Source of the DNA: Roseomonas sp. KE2513
GTDB lineage: Bacteria > Pseudomonadota > Alphaproteobacteria > Acetobacterales > Acetobacteraceae
Assembly: GCF_016107305.1 (NCBI RefSeq)
Contig: NZ_RCVR01000007.1
Span: 1 to 64,000 of the forward strand
DNA length: 64,000 bases
Reading direction: 5' to 3'
Position 1 is the stretch's first letter. Each line of letters opens with the position of its first letter. Under the pieces are notes generated by a model. It searched no databases. It saw nothing but the letters and a program-made list of their open reading frames with translations, and had not been told where the DNA came from. Position numbers and translations under genes: made by a program. Shown here in pieces: positions 34,085 to 43,038 of the stretch.

Positions 34085-35011
34085 ATGAGCACCTCTCTCG
34101 ACCAAACCCAGCCCACGGCCGACGACCTGATCAAGGACGGCGACCAGCGCAGCTTCATGCAGGACGTCGTCGCGGCCTCGCGCGAGGTGCCGGTGCTGGT
34201 GGACTTCTGGGCCACCTGGTGCGGCCCCTGCAAGCAATTGACGCCCACGCTGGAGAAGGTGGTCCGCGCCGCCGGCGGCCGCGTGCGGCTGGTCAAGATC
34301 GACATCGACAAGAACCGCGCCCTCGTCCAGCAGCTCGCCCAGCTCGGCCTGCCACTGCAGTCCGTACCGACGGTCGCCGCCTTCTGGCAGGGCCAGATCG
34401 CCGACATGTTCCAGGGCGCCCTGCCCGAGAGCGAGGTGAAGCGCTTCACCGAGACCCTCCTGAAGATGGCGGGCGGCCAGATGCCCTCCGCCGACCTCCT
34501 GGCAGAGGCCAAGCAGGCGGCGGAAGAAGGGGACCACCAGGGCGCGCTCGAGCTCTACGGTGCCCTCGTTCAGCAGGAGCCGGAGAACGCCGCCGCCTAT
34601 GCCGGCGTCGCCCGCAGCCTGATGGAGCTGGGCGAGGAGGAGCAGGCCACCCAGGTACTGGACAGCCTCTCGCCCAAGCTGCGCGAGCACGCCGACGTCG
34701 CCGCGGTCCGCAGCGCCCTCGAACTTGCGGCCGCCGGCAGGGAGGCGCGCGGCAAGCTGGCCGAGTACGAGGCCCGCTTGGCCGCTGACCCGGACGACCA
34801 CCAGGCCCGCATCGACCTCGCCATCGCACTCAACGCCGCCGACGACCGCGCCGGCGCCACCGACGCCCTGCTGGAGGCCTTCCGCCGCGACCGCGCCTGG
34901 AACGACCAGGCCGCCCGCAAGCAGCTGCTGAAGTTCTTCGAGGCCTGGGGCTTCGAGGACCCAGCGACCAAGGCCGGCCGCCGCAAGCTCTCCTCGATGC
35001 TCTTCAGCTGA
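34085..35011 (+). CDS. Thioredoxin-domain/TPR protein (CnoX/YbbN-like)
   Basis: The predicted protein has 308 residues. Residues about 15-130 form a thioredoxin domain with WCGPC (Cys46, Cys49). Residues about 140-300 are TPR-like helices (AAEEGDHQGALELYGALVQQ, then AAYAGVARSLMELGEEEQAT). CnoX-type chaperedoxins hold unfolding proteins and protect them from over-oxidation before handing them to GroEL. The retained CxxC suggests redox activity. A strong hairpin terminator follows. Confidence 0.88.
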   Translation: MSTSLDQTQPTADDLIKDGDQRSFMQDVVAASREVPVLVDFWATWCGPCKQLTPTLEKVVRAAGGRVRLVKIDIDKNRALVQQLAQLGLPLQSVPTVAAFWQGQIADMFQGALPESEVKRFTETLLKMAGGQMPSADLLAEAKQAAEEGDHQGALELYGALVQQEPENAAAYAGVARSLMELGEEEQATQVLDSLSPKLREHADVAAVRSALELAAAGREARGKLAEYEARLAADPDDHQARIDLAIALNAADDRAGATDALLEAFRRDRAWNDQAARKQLLKFFEAWGFEDPATKAGRRKLSSMLFS

Positions 35012-35020
35012 GGCAGCCCC

Positions 35021-35050
35021 GCCCGGGTGCCTCAACGAAGGCACCCGGGC
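35021..35050 (+). terminator. Strong hairpin after the CnoX-like gene
   Basis: GCCCGGGTGCC (35021-35031) and GGCACCCGGGC (35040-35050) form a perfect 11-bp stem with an 8-base loop ten bases after the stop codon. There is no T-run, as is common in high-GC genomes. Confidence 0.65.
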
Positions 35051-35167
35051 AACCGCCCGGCGATCAACCCGGGCGGAGGCGGCGCCGGCCAGCGGCCAGT
35101 GCCCTGGACAAGCCGCCCATCCGGCGCATCTGCCCCACCTACACGCAGGCGAACGGGAAGACCGGCC

Positions 35168-35830
35168 ATGCCCTTCAAGCCCTCCGGCCTCGCGGCCCTG
35201 CCGGCGGAGATCGCGGTGTTTCCCCTCACGGGCGCGCTTCTCCTCCCCGGCGGCCGCCTACCGCTGAACATCTTTGAGCCGCGCTACCTCGCGCTCGTGG
35301 AGGCGAGCCTCGCCCAGGGCCGGTCCTTTGGCATGATCCAGCCCGACCCCGCCGCCGCCGCCCAGGCCGGCGCCCCCGGCCTCTACAAGGTCGGCTGCCT
35401 CGGCCGCCTCTCCTCCTTCTCCGAGACCGACGACGGCCGCTTGCTGATCAGCCTCACCGGCATCATCCGCTTCCAGGTGGCGGCCGAGTTGCCCGGGCGC
35501 GATGGCTACCGCCGGGTGCGCGCCGACTACTCGACCTTCGCGGCGGACCTGGACAATCCCGCCCCCTCGGCCGAGCTCGACCGCCCCGCGCTGCTCGACG
35601 CGCTCCGCGCCTATTTCCGCACTCAGGGAATCGACGCGAACTGGGAGGCGATCGAGCGGCTGGAGGACGATGCCCTCGTCACCACCCTCTGCATGGTCTG
35701 CCCCTTCGAGCCCCTGGAGAAACAGGCCCTGCTGGAGGCGCCCGACCCTGCCTCCCGCGCCGCGATGCTGGTTGCGATGCTCCGGATGGACAGCTTGCCC
35801 GGTACGGGCCAAGACGTGCGTCCGAGCTGA
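35168..35830 (+). CDS. LON-protease substrate-binding (N-terminal) domain protein
   Basis: The 220-residue protein starts [20 protein letters not shown] and shows the stand-alone LON N-domain pattern ([47 protein letters not shown]). It lacks ATPase and protease domains, as in the bacterial LON-substrate-binding family. A role in substrate handling or proteostasis is inferred. ATG 35168 is used because the upstream extension to 35027 overlaps the preceding terminator. It heads a run of plus-strand genes to 37678. Confidence 0.88.
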   Translation: MPFKPSGLAALPAEIAVFPLTGALLLPGGRLPLNIFEPRYLALVEASLAQGRSFGMIQPDPAAAAQAGAPGLYKVGCLGRLSSFSETDDGRLLISLTGIIRFQVAAELPGRDGYRRVRADYSTFAADLDNPAPSAELDRPALLDALRAYFRTQGIDANWEAIERLEDDALVTTLCMVCPFEPLEKQALLEAPDPASRAAMLVAMLRMDSLPGTGQDVRPS

Positions 35831-35852
35831 GGCGAAAGCCGAGAGAGAACCC

Positions 35853-36065
35853 ATGAGCCAGACATCCGGTCCGTCCGCCGGCGCCGAATCTCCCGCCGTC
35901 GATCCCCGCCTGCTGGAGATCCTCGTCTGCCCCGTCACCAAGGGCCCGCTGCGCTACGACCGCGCCGCCGGTGAGTTGGTGAGCGAAGGCGCGGGCCTCG
36001 CCTACCCCATCCGCGACGGCATCCCCATTATGTTGCCCGACGAGGCCCGCCGCCTCGCGGACTGA
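35853..36065 (+). CDS. Trm112-like small protein (UPF0434 family)
   Basis: The 70-residue protein has the conserved core [17 protein letters not shown], then [20 protein letters not shown]. Family members such as YcaR are small Trm112-fold proteins that can activate methyltransferases or occur near lipid A genes. Only one of the metal-type cysteines of zinc-binding homologues is present. It lies 22 bp after the LON-domain gene. Confidence 0.85.
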   Translation: MSQTSGPSAGAESPAVDPRLLEILVCPVTKGPLRYDRAAGELVSEGAGLAYPIRDGIPIMLPDEARRLAD

Positions 36066-36071
36066 GGCGCC

Positions 36072-36443
36072 GTGCCCACCCCCACCGAGATCCGCCTGAA
36101 CCGCACCGAGCGCCGGCTGGACGTGGGCTTCGACGACGGCAGCCGCTTCGAGCTGCCCGCCGAGTACCTGCGCGTGGAGAGCCCCTCTGCCGAGGTGCAG
36201 GGCCACGGCCCCGGGCAGAAAACGCTCGTCCACGGCAAGCGGGAAGTCGGGATCGTCGCGGTGGAGCCGGTCGGCCACTACGCCGTGCGCTTAGTCTTCG
36301 ACGACCGCCACGACACCGGCATCTACACCTGGGACACCCTGCACCGCCTCGGTCGCGAATACCCCACGCGCTGGGCGGAATACGTGGCAGCGCTGGCCAC
36401 GCAAGGCCTGTCGCGCGACCTCCGCGGGCGGGGGAGGGGCTGA
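36072..36443 (+). CDS. DUF971 (gamma-butyrobetaine hydroxylase-like N-terminal domain) protein
   Basis: The 123-residue protein starts at GTG 36072, 6 bp after the previous stop. DUF971 features are RLDVGFDDGSRFELPAEYLR, EVGIVAVEPVGHYAVRLVFD, then HDTGIYTWDTLHRLG. In this genome type it is a stand-alone protein. Homologues occur near iron-sulfur proteins such as ApbC/Mrp, but none is adjacent here. Its TGA overlaps a possible CTG start of the next gene. Confidence 0.85.
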   Translation: MPTPTEIRLNRTERRLDVGFDDGSRFELPAEYLRVESPSAEVQGHGPGQKTLVHGKREVGIVAVEPVGHYAVRLVFDDRHDTGIYTWDTLHRLGREYPTRWAEYVAALATQGLSRDLRGRGRG

Positions 36444-36475
36444 TCCCGCTCCAGTTCCAATCCGCCCTCGGCCTG

Positions 36476-37678
36476 TTGGCCCTGGCCGTCCTCGCCTGGG
36501 CGGCAGGTGGCGCCGCGCGCCCCATCCCCTGGCGCGCGGTGGCGGTCGGCCTCTCCCTGCAAATCACCCTCGGCGCCACCCTCCTGCACATCCCGCCGCT
36601 CCGTGCCGCCTTCTCCCTCGTCGGCGACGCGGTGAGCGCCCTCGCGCGCGCGACCCAGGCGGGCACGAGCCTCGTCTTCGGCTATCTCGGCGGCGCACCG
36701 CTGCCCTTCGCGGAAGCGCGGCCGGGTGGCGCCTTCGTCCTCTTCTTCGGGGCCCTGCCGATCGTCCTGTTGGTCGGCGCCCTCTCCGCGCTGCTCTATC
36801 ACTGGCGCGTGCTGCCGGTGATCGTGCGGATCATGTCCCGTGCGCTGCGCTCGGCCTTCGGTATCTCGGGCGCCTGCGGAGTCTCGGTCGCGGCCAATGT
36901 CTTCACCGGCATGGTGGAGGCGACGCTCTTCATCCGCCCCTGGCTCGCCAGCCTCTCCCGGTCCGAGCTGCTGGTGGTCATGACCGCCGGCCTCGCGACG
37001 ATCAGCGGCAACATGCTGGTCGTCTATGCCGCCATGCTGGCCAACGTCGTGCCCGACGCGGCCGGCCAGCTCCTGGCCGCGAGCCTCGTCAGCGCCCCCG
37101 CCGCCATCCTGGCCGCCCGCCTCATGATCCCCGGCGAGACCGCCCCCGAGGGCGCCGACATCGAGGCCCCGCGCCTCTACGACAGCAGCATGGATGCCCT
37201 GACACGCGGCACCTCGGATGGTCTCTCGCTGCTGCTGAACATCATGGCCGGGCTGATCGTCTTCGTGGCGCTGGTGGCGCTGATCAACATGATCCTCCAA
37301 CCGCTCGTGGGCACGACGTTGGAGGCGATCGCTGGCGTCCTCCTATGGCCGCTCGCCTTCGCCATGGGCATCGCCCCCGAGGACGCGACCGCCGCCGCCC
37401 GCCTGCTCGGCATTCGCGGCGTGGTGAACGAGTTCGTCGCCTACCTCGACATGGCCGGAGAGGGCGGTGCCGCGCTGGCCCCGCGCACGAAGCTCATCCT
37501 CTCCTGGGCGCTCTGCGGCTTCGCGAACTTCGCGAGCGTCGGGATCATGGTCTCCGGTATGGGCGCGCTCTGCCCGGAGCGCCGGGCCGAGATCGTGCGC
37601 CTCGGCCTGCCCTCGCTGCTCGCCGCGACGATCGCCTGCTGCATGACCGGCGCGACGGTGGGGCTGCTCTCGCCTTGA
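36476..37678 (+). CDS. Concentrative nucleoside transporter (CNT/NupC family)
   Basis: The predicted protein has 400 residues with multiple membrane segments. CNT motifs include GVSVAANVFTGMVEATLFIR, LVVMTAGLATISGNMLVVYA, then RGVVNEFVAYLDM, where NEFVAY carries nucleoside- and cation-binding residues, and FANFASVGIMVSGMGAL. It imports nucleosides with protons or sodium ions. TTG 36476 is the first standard start, but family alignments usually begin earlier. A CTG at 36440, in frame, overlaps the DUF971 stop and follows a G-rich ribosome-binding site, so the true start may be there. Confidence 0.88.
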   Translation: MALAVLAWAAGGAARPIPWRAVAVGLSLQITLGATLLHIPPLRAAFSLVGDAVSALARATQAGTSLVFGYLGGAPLPFAEARPGGAFVLFFGALPIVLLVGALSALLYHWRVLPVIVRIMSRALRSAFGISGACGVSVAANVFTGMVEATLFIRPWLASLSRSELLVVMTAGLATISGNMLVVYAAMLANVVPDAAGQLLAASLVSAPAAILAARLMIPGETAPEGADIEAPRLYDSSMDALTRGTSDGLSLLLNIMAGLIVFVALVALINMILQPLVGTTLEAIAGVLLWPLAFAMGIAPEDATAAARLLGIRGVVNEFVAYLDMAGEGGAALAPRTKLILSWALCGFANFASVGIMVSGMGALCPERRAEIVRLGLPSLLAATIACCMTGATVGLLSP

Positions 37679-37687
37679 AGCCTGCGA

Positions 37688-38341
37688 TTACGCCGGCCGC
37701 CGTGCCCTCAGCGCCGCCGCCAAGGTCCCGTCATCCAGCACGTCCAGCGCCCCACCCATCGGCACGCCCTGCGCAAGCCGCGTGACGGGCACCGAGAGAG
37801 GCCGCAGCCGGTCCACCAAGTAATGCCCGGTGGTCGCGCCCTCCACAGTCGCAGGCAGCGCGAGGATCACCTCCTCCACCTCGCCGCCCGCCACGCGCTC
37901 CACCAGCGGCTGAATCGAGAGATCCTCCGGCCCCACGCCCGCGAGCGCTGAGAGCGTGCCGCCGAGCACGTGGTAGAGCCCGCGATGCGCCCCCGCCCGC
38001 TCCAGCGCCCAGAGGTCGGAGACACCCTCCACCACGCAGACCAGCCCGCGTTCACGCCGCGGGTCGCGGCAGACGGAGCAGGGATCGCGCGAATCCAGGT
38101 TCCCGCAGACGCGGCAGGGCCGCACCGCCTCCGCCGCCGCCTCCAGCGCGTTGGCCAGCGGGATCATCAGGCGCTGCGGGTCCTGCAGCATCTTCAGCAC
38201 CGCGCGGCGCGCGGAACGCCGTCCGAGACCGGGCAGGCGGGACAGGAGATGGATGAGCTGCTCCACCGGGTCATTCGGCGGAACGGCTCCCGGGGCGGGC
38301 GCAACGCGCACGGAGGAGGCATCGAACGGCATCCTCTTCAT
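37688..38341 (-). CDS. recR: Recombination mediator protein RecR
   Basis: The 217-residue protein has the helix-hairpin-helix (HLLSRLPGLGRRSARRAVL). The four-cysteine zinc finger is CRVCGNLDSRDPCSVC, and the Toprim domain has VCVVEGVSDLWALERAG. With RecO it loads RecA at gaps in the RecF pathway. It is the third gene of the conserved dnaX-ybaB-recR operon, 39 bp after ybaB. It is convergent with the nucleoside transporter. Confidence 0.95.
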   Translation of the reverse strand: MKRMPFDASSVRVAPAPGAVPPNDPVEQLIHLLSRLPGLGRRSARRAVLKMLQDPQRLMIPLANALEAAAEAVRPCRVCGNLDSRDPCSVCRDPRRERGLVCVVEGVSDLWALERAGAHRGLYHVLGGTLSALAGVGPEDLSIQPLVERVAGGEVEEVILALPATVEGATTGHYLVDRLRPLSVPVTRLAQGVPMGGALDVLDDGTLAAALRARRPA

Positions 38342-38380
38342 ATGGTGATGCCGCCCCCCCTCCGCATCAGAATGGCCGCG

Positions 38381-38725
38381 TCAGAACGGCAGCTTGAAGC
38401 CGCCCAGCCCGCCGCCGCCCATGCCCGGAATGTTCAGGCCGGAGGTCGCCTTGGACATCTCCTCGGCCATCATCGCCTCCACCTTCGCCTTCGCGTCGGC
38501 ATGGGCGGCGATGATCAGGTCCTCCAGCACCTCGCGCTCATCGGCCACCAGCAGGGAGGGATCGATCACGATGCCCTTCAGGTCGCCCTTGCCCGAGAGG
38601 GTCACGCGCACCATCCCGGCGCCCGCCTGGCCCTCCATGGTGGCGGCCTCCAGCGTCGCCTGCATCTCGGCCATCTTGGCCTGCATCTGCTGCGCCTGCT
38701 TCAGCATGTTGCCCAGGTTCTTCAT
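38381..38725 (-). CDS. Nucleoid-associated protein YbaB/EbfC
   Basis: This 114-residue protein, starting [20 protein letters not shown], has the YbaB helix-beta architecture ([20 protein letters not shown], then [20 protein letters not shown]). It ends with a Gly-rich tail ([14 protein letters not shown]). It is a small dimeric DNA-binding protein. It lies 29 bp downstream of dnaX and upstream of recR, the usual bacterial order. Confidence 0.95.
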   Translation of the reverse strand: MKNLGNMLKQAQQMQAKMAEMQATLEAATMEGQAGAGMVRVTLSGKGDLKGIVIDPSLLVADEREVLEDLIIAAHADAKAKVEAMMAEEMSKATSGLNIPGMGGGGLGGFKLPF

Positions 38726-38754
38726 CGGCGGTCCTCGCGGTCAGGGAAAAGGGT

Positions 38755-40782
38755 TCAGGGCCGGTCCATGCCGGCCGGCTCGGCGTCGAGCGGGGCGAAG
38801 CCGGGATCGCCCTCGGCCGGAAGATAGCCGACTTCGTCCTCCTCCACCGGCTCGCCGTCATTGGCAAGGCCGGGGAGAAGCTCGGGCGGCGGCAAGCCAT
38901 AGGCGTCGAGATTGGCGTCCCGCACCTCCCGGATCTGCGCGCCGGGAAAGGCCTGCATGACGGCCAAAACCAGGGGATGCGTCCCCGCCACCTCCAGCCG
39001 CGCCGCCTTCGCCTCGCGCGACTGCTCCGCGATCGTTGGCTCGCCCGGCGCATTAGAAAGCGAGACGGTCCAGCGCGCCCCCGTCGTCTCCTGCAGCAGG
39101 GCGGTGAGCTGCCCCGCGAGGTCGCGCGGCGCGTCGGGCCGCGTCCGCAACTCGATCCGCCCTTCGGCGAACTTCACGAGGTGAACGCTGTGCACGAGAT
39201 GCGCGTGCAGCATCGGCTTCCGCCCGGAGGCGAGCGCCACGACCTCGCGGAAGGTGGTGGGGGAGGGGGCCGGCGCCGCCTCCGTCACGGGCGGCATGGC
39301 CGGTGCCGCCTCCGCCATCACCGGCGCACCACCAGCGACGGCCCGCAGCCCGCCGCCGGAAGGCGCGCCGATCGAAGTCGTGGCCACCGCGCTCGCCATG
39401 GCGCCGATAGGCGCCGGCGCCGCGCCGCGTGGCCCAGGCCCACTGGCCTGCCCTGCCGGCGCGCCGGAAAGCCGCCGTACGATCTCGCCGGGCGTCGGCA
39501 TCTCGGCCAGATGCGCCAGCCGGATGAGCACCATCTCCGCCGCCGCGCGCCGGTCTGGGCTTTCGGCCACCTCGCCGATCCCGCGCAGCAGCACCTGCCA
39601 GGCGCGGCCGAGCACGGGAATGGTCAGGGTCTCCGCCAGCGCGCCCCCGCGAACCCGCTCCGTCTCGGGGATGGAGGGATCGTTCCGCAAGCCCGGCACG
39701 GCGCGGAACCGCGTCAGCGTGTGGGTTAATTCGGCCATGTCGGCCAGCACCACGCCGGGATCGGCGCCGCGCTCGTGCGCGCGATCCATCCCCGCCAGCA
39801 GGCCCGGCAGGTCGCCGCGCATGGCGGCCTCCATCAGGTCGAGCACGAGAGCACGGTCGGCGAGGCCGAGCATGTCCCGCACTCCCTCCGCCGTCACGAC
39901 GCCGCCCTCGGTCGGCATGGCAATCGCCTGGTCGAGCAGGGAAAGCCCGTCGCGCACCGAGCCGTCCGCCGCGCGCGCGATCATCGCCAGCGCCTCCGGC
40001 TCGATCGAGGCGCCCTCCTTCTCCGCGATCCCGGCGAAATGCGCGCGCAGCACCTCCTGCGGCACACGGCGCAGGTCGAAGCGCTGGCAGCGCGAGAGGA
40101 TGGTCGCCGGAACCTTGCGGATCTCGGTGGTGGCGAACAGGAACTTCACCTGCGGCGGCGGTTCCTCCAGCGTCTTGAGCAGCGCGTTGAACGCCGCCCC
40201 GGACAGCATGTGGACCTCGTCGAGAATATAGACCTTAAAGCGCCCCTGGCTCGGCCGGAAGCGCACGGCCTCGCGGATCTCGCGCACGTTGTCGACGCTG
40301 TTGTTCGAAGCTGCGTCCAGCTCCATTACGTCCGGGTGGCGGTCCGCCAGGATGGCGCGGCACTCGGGGCAGACCCCGCAGGGATCGGCCGTCGGCCCGC
40401 CCTTGCCGTCCGGCCCGATGCAGTTCAGCGCGCGGGCGATGATGCGGGCGGTGGTCGTTTTTCCCACCCCGCGCACGCCCGTCAGCATGAAGGCGTGCGC
40501 CACGCGGTTCTGCGCGAAGGCGTTCCGCAGCGTGCGGACCAGCGCCTCCTGCCCGATGAGGTCGTTGAAGTCCTGCGGCCGGTACTTTCGCGCCAGCACC
40601 CGATAAGGCTGCGAGGGCTCGGCGCCCGGCGTTGCAGAGGAGGGCGAGGCGGGAACCGGCGCGGGCGAGGCCGCCGCGGGAACAGGTGCCGGATCGGGAT
40701 CGCCGAAGAGGCCCGGCCCCTCCATCGGAGGCTCCGGCAGCTCGTCCGACGTTTCTGGCGAGAGATCGGTGTCGCTGGTCAT
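38755..40782 (-). CDS. dnaX: DNA polymerase III subunit gamma/tau
   Basis: The 675-residue protein has the clamp-loader AAA+ domain beginning YRVLARKYRPQDFNDLIGQE. Walker A is GVRGVGKTTTAR, the zinc module includes CGVCPEC, and sensor-like FLFATTEIRKVPATILSRCQ follows. A Pro/Ala-rich linker follows the lid domains. The C-terminal tau region contacts DnaE/DnaB. ATG 40782 (MTSDTDLS) is chosen because the longer frame runs into the SRP RNA. No clear slippery frameshift site was noticed. Confidence 0.95.
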   Translation of the reverse strand: MTSDTDLSPETSDELPEPPMEGPGLFGDPDPAPVPAAASPAPVPASPSSATPGAEPSQPYRVLARKYRPQDFNDLIGQEALVRTLRNAFAQNRVAHAFMLTGVRGVGKTTTARIIARALNCIGPDGKGGPTADPCGVCPECRAILADRHPDVMELDAASNNSVDNVREIREAVRFRPSQGRFKVYILDEVHMLSGAAFNALLKTLEEPPPQVKFLFATTEIRKVPATILSRCQRFDLRRVPQEVLRAHFAGIAEKEGASIEPEALAMIARAADGSVRDGLSLLDQAIAMPTEGGVVTAEGVRDMLGLADRALVLDLMEAAMRGDLPGLLAGMDRAHERGADPGVVLADMAELTHTLTRFRAVPGLRNDPSIPETERVRGGALAETLTIPVLGRAWQVLLRGIGEVAESPDRRAAAEMVLIRLAHLAEMPTPGEIVRRLSGAPAGQASGPGPRGAAPAPIGAMASAVATTSIGAPSGGGLRAVAGGAPVMAEAAPAMPPVTEAAPAPSPTTFREVVALASGRKPMLHAHLVHSVHLVKFAEGRIELRTRPDAPRDLAGQLTALLQETTGARWTVSLSNAPGEPTIAEQSREAKAARLEVAGTHPLVLAVMQAFPGAQIREVRDANLDAYGLPPPELLPGLANDGEPVEEDEVGYLPAEGDPGFAPLDAEPAGMDRP

Positions 40783-40847
40783 CCGGGCCGCAGGGTTGGG
40801 GCGGCCTGGGCCGCCAGGCGATCTGATGGGGCAGGACCCCAAAGGGT

Positions 40848-40942
40848 GGAAGACCGGCCACGACCCAGGCGTTTACCCGCCTCGGCTGCTTCCTTCCGGA
40901 CCTGACCGGGTCGACGAGGCGCCCGTCCGCGACCGGCCTTCC
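40848..40942 (-). ncRNA. ffs: Signal recognition particle RNA (4.5S, small bacterial type)
   Basis: The reverse strand contains the invariant SRP core, GGTCAGGTCCGGAAGGAAGC followed by AGCC, with its tetraloop and internal loops. The ends pair as one long hairpin (GGAAGGCCGG at the 5' side with CCGGTCTTCC at the 3' side). The estimated 95 nt matches the bacterial form, with ends accurate to a few bases. It lies just upstream of dnaX, its usual place in many alphaproteobacteria. Confidence 0.93.
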
Positions 40943-41088
40943 GCGGCGGAATATGGGGGGAGGGGGGCCAGGAGTCCACCGGGTCTCCGCCGGATGAACC
41001 GGCTATCAGCCCCGCGGCCACCGGGCATTGCGCCGGGAACGCACCCGTGTTGTCCCCTCCCGCCCCCCGTGCGAGTTTCCGGCCCCAC

Positions 41089-42024
41089 ATGCTCAGCATC
41101 CCCGCCAGCCGCCCGAACGCCTATACCGGCAGCCCGCTCGACCGCGTCTCGGACCGGCGGGACGACGCCGATTTCGTCGCGGCGGCCCTGGCCGACCCCG
41201 CCAGCCTCATCGCCCCCGTCTGGCGCGCGAAGAGCCTTCTTCGCGGCGTCGAATCGGGCGCGCCCGAGGCCGTGCTCCTCACTCGAGAGGCTGCCGAGGC
41301 CGTGCTGATGACCGGCGGCCCCTGGGCCCTGCTCGGCCTGCGCAACGATGGCACCGCGGTCTTCACGGTCGATTGCAGCGCCGCCGAGGACCCGCTCCCC
41401 CTCCTGCCGGAGGGCTATGGCAGCTTCCACGACCTCCGCGCCGTCGCCGGCCTCCTGCCGCCCGGCGAGGCCTCGATGCTCGCCCATGCCCGCGGCCTCA
41501 TGCACTGGCGCACCCGGCACCGCTTCTGCGGCGTCTGCGGACAGCCCTGCGAGCCGCGCTCGGCGGGGAACGCTATGTCCTGCACCGGCTGCGGCGCCCA
41601 GCACTTCCCGCGCACCGACCCCGCCGTGATCATGCTCGTGGTGGACGAGGACCGCGTCCTGCTCGGCCATTCCACCCGTTTCCCGAACAGCACGATGTAC
41701 TCCACCCTTGCCGGCTTCGTGGAACCGGGCGAGAGCCTGGAGGAGGCGGTGCGCCGCGAGGTGCACGAGGAGACCGGCGTCAGGGTAGGGGAGGTGTTCT
41801 ACCACTCCTCCCAGCCCTGGCCCTTCCCCGCCTCCATCATGCTCGGCTTCCACGCGGAGGCGCTGAGCCAGGAGATCACCATCGACCCGGCCGAGCTGCG
41901 CGACGCCCGCTGGTTCACCCGCGACGAGATCCGCAACCCCGAGAGCGCCGGCTTCTCCTTGCCGCGGGTCGACTCGATCGCCCGCCGCCTGATCGAGGAC
42001 TGGCTGCAGGGAGCCCCGGCATGA
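41089..42024 (+). CDS. nudC: NAD(H) diphosphatase NudC (also RNA de-NADding enzyme)
   Basis: The predicted protein has 311 residues. It has a zinc ribbon (FCGVCGQPC, then CTGCG), a Nudix box (GFVEPGESLEEAVRREVHEE TG) and the NudC-specific SQPWPFPAS motif just after it. It hydrolyses NADH to NMNH and AMP and removes NAD caps from RNA. ATG 41089 is preferred over GTG 41047, since the conserved N-terminus begins nearby. Its stop overlaps the following lipoprotein gene by 4 bp. Confidence 0.93.
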   Translation: MLSIPASRPNAYTGSPLDRVSDRRDDADFVAAALADPASLIAPVWRAKSLLRGVESGAPEAVLLTREAAEAVLMTGGPWALLGLRNDGTAVFTVDCSAAEDPLPLLPEGYGSFHDLRAVAGLLPPGEASMLAHARGLMHWRTRHRFCGVCGQPCEPRSAGNAMSCTGCGAQHFPRTDPAVIMLVVDEDRVLLGHSTRFPNSTMYSTLAGFVEPGESLEEAVRREVHEETGVRVGEVFYHSSQPWPFPASIMLGFHAEALSQEITIDPAELRDARWFTRDEIRNPESAGFSLPRVDSIARRLIEDWLQGAPA

Positions 42025-42314
42025 TCCGCGCAACCCTCCTCCTTCCCGCCCTGCTCCTCCTCGCCGCCTGCGGCCGGAACGACCCGCTGCCGCCCGCCGA
42101 CACCCCGGCCGAGGCCGCCTGCCGGCGCGAGGCCGAGGCCAGCCCCGCCGCGAAGGCCGGCTATGCCCGCCTTCCCCCAGCGGACAACGTCACGCAATTC
42201 AACCGCGTGAAGGCCGAGATCGCCGCCGCGGAGCGCGCCGCCTATCTCCGCTGCATGCGCGACAAGGGCCTCGCCCCGCCGGGCGGCGTGGAGCCGGTGC
42301 GCCCGCCCCGCTGA
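42021..42314 (+). CDS. Small lipoprotein of unknown function
   Basis: The 97-residue protein starts MIRATLLLPALLLLAACGRN, a lipoprotein signal with lipobox LAAC. The rest is Ala/Arg-rich with two cysteines (AACRREAEA, YLRCMRDKGL). Four-base overlap with nudC (ATGA) supports the start and co-translation. No family recognised. Confidence 0.75.
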   Translation: MIRATLLLPALLLLAACGRNDPLPPADTPAEAACRREAEASPAAKAGYARLPPADNVTQFNRVKAEIAAAERAAYLRCMRDKGLAPPGGVEPVRPPR

Positions 42315-42348
42315 TCCTGCCGCCCCGAGCGGTGAGGGACACCGCTCC

Positions 42349-43038
42349 TCAGGCGAGCTTCGTCGTGTCGCCCGCCTTGACCACGCCCGCCGCCGAGAGG
42401 TTCTGCCGCGCCGCCTTCTCGGCGATGCCGCTGATCCCCTCGCGCCGGACGAGTTCCGCCCAGACCTGCTCCGGCCGGATGCCCGCATCCACCCAGACAA
42501 CGATGAGGTGGTAGAGGAGGTCCGCGCTCTCGCAGACAAGGGCGCTGCGGTTGCCGGCCATCGCCTCGATCACCGTCTCCACCGCCTCCTCGCCCAGCTT
42601 CTGCGCGACCTTTCCGGTGCCGCGCGCCAGCAGGCGGGCGGAGTGGGAGGTCTCGACATTGCCCGAGAGGCGCCGCTCCTCCACCGCCGCCCAGAGCCGG
42701 TCCAGCACCGCCGGCACGGGTTCCCCGCCGGGCTGATCGAGCGGCGCGAGGTGCCGCGCCTCCGCCCGGCGCACGCGCTTGGGCGGCTGGGCGAGGGCGT
42801 CGATGGGCGCATCCGCCAGGTCCGCCGGCACGGGCAGCGGCTTGTGGACGCGAAGGTCCTCCTTCCACTGCGCGGGCTTCAGCTTCGGCGCCTTCGCCTT
42901 GCTTTTGACCGATACCTTGGCGGCGCCCGCCTTGGCCTTCGCCGGCCCGCGCTTCGCCTTGGCCGCGGCCTTGCGCGGCCGGACCGCCTCCTCCGCCGCG
43001 GCCGGCTTCTTGGCCTTGGACTTCGCTGCCTTGCCCAT
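42349..43038 (-). CDS. hisE: Phosphoribosyl-ATP diphosphatase with Lys/Ala-rich N-terminal extension
   Basis: The predicted protein has 229 residues. The C-terminal part (about 105-225) is His[54 protein letters not shown]. It hydrolyses phosphoribosyl-ATP in step two of histidine synthesis. Usual HisE is about 100-110 residues. Here residues 1-58 are Lys/Ala/Pro-rich like histone H1 tails ([18 protein letters not shown]), followed by a linker. ATG 43038 shares a base with the hisF stop, so the two are translationally coupled. Confidence 0.92.
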   Translation of the reverse strand: MGKAAKSKAKKPAAAEEAVRPRKAAAKAKRGPAKAKAGAAKVSVKSKAKAPKLKPAQWKEDLRVHKPLPVPADLADAPIDALAQPPKRVRRAEARHLAPLDQPGGEPVPAVLDRLWAAVEERRLSGNVETSHSARLLARGTGKVAQKLGEEAVETVIEAMAGNRSALVCESADLLYHLIVVWVDAGIRPEQVWAELVRREGISGIAEKAARQNLSAAGVVKAGDTTKLA

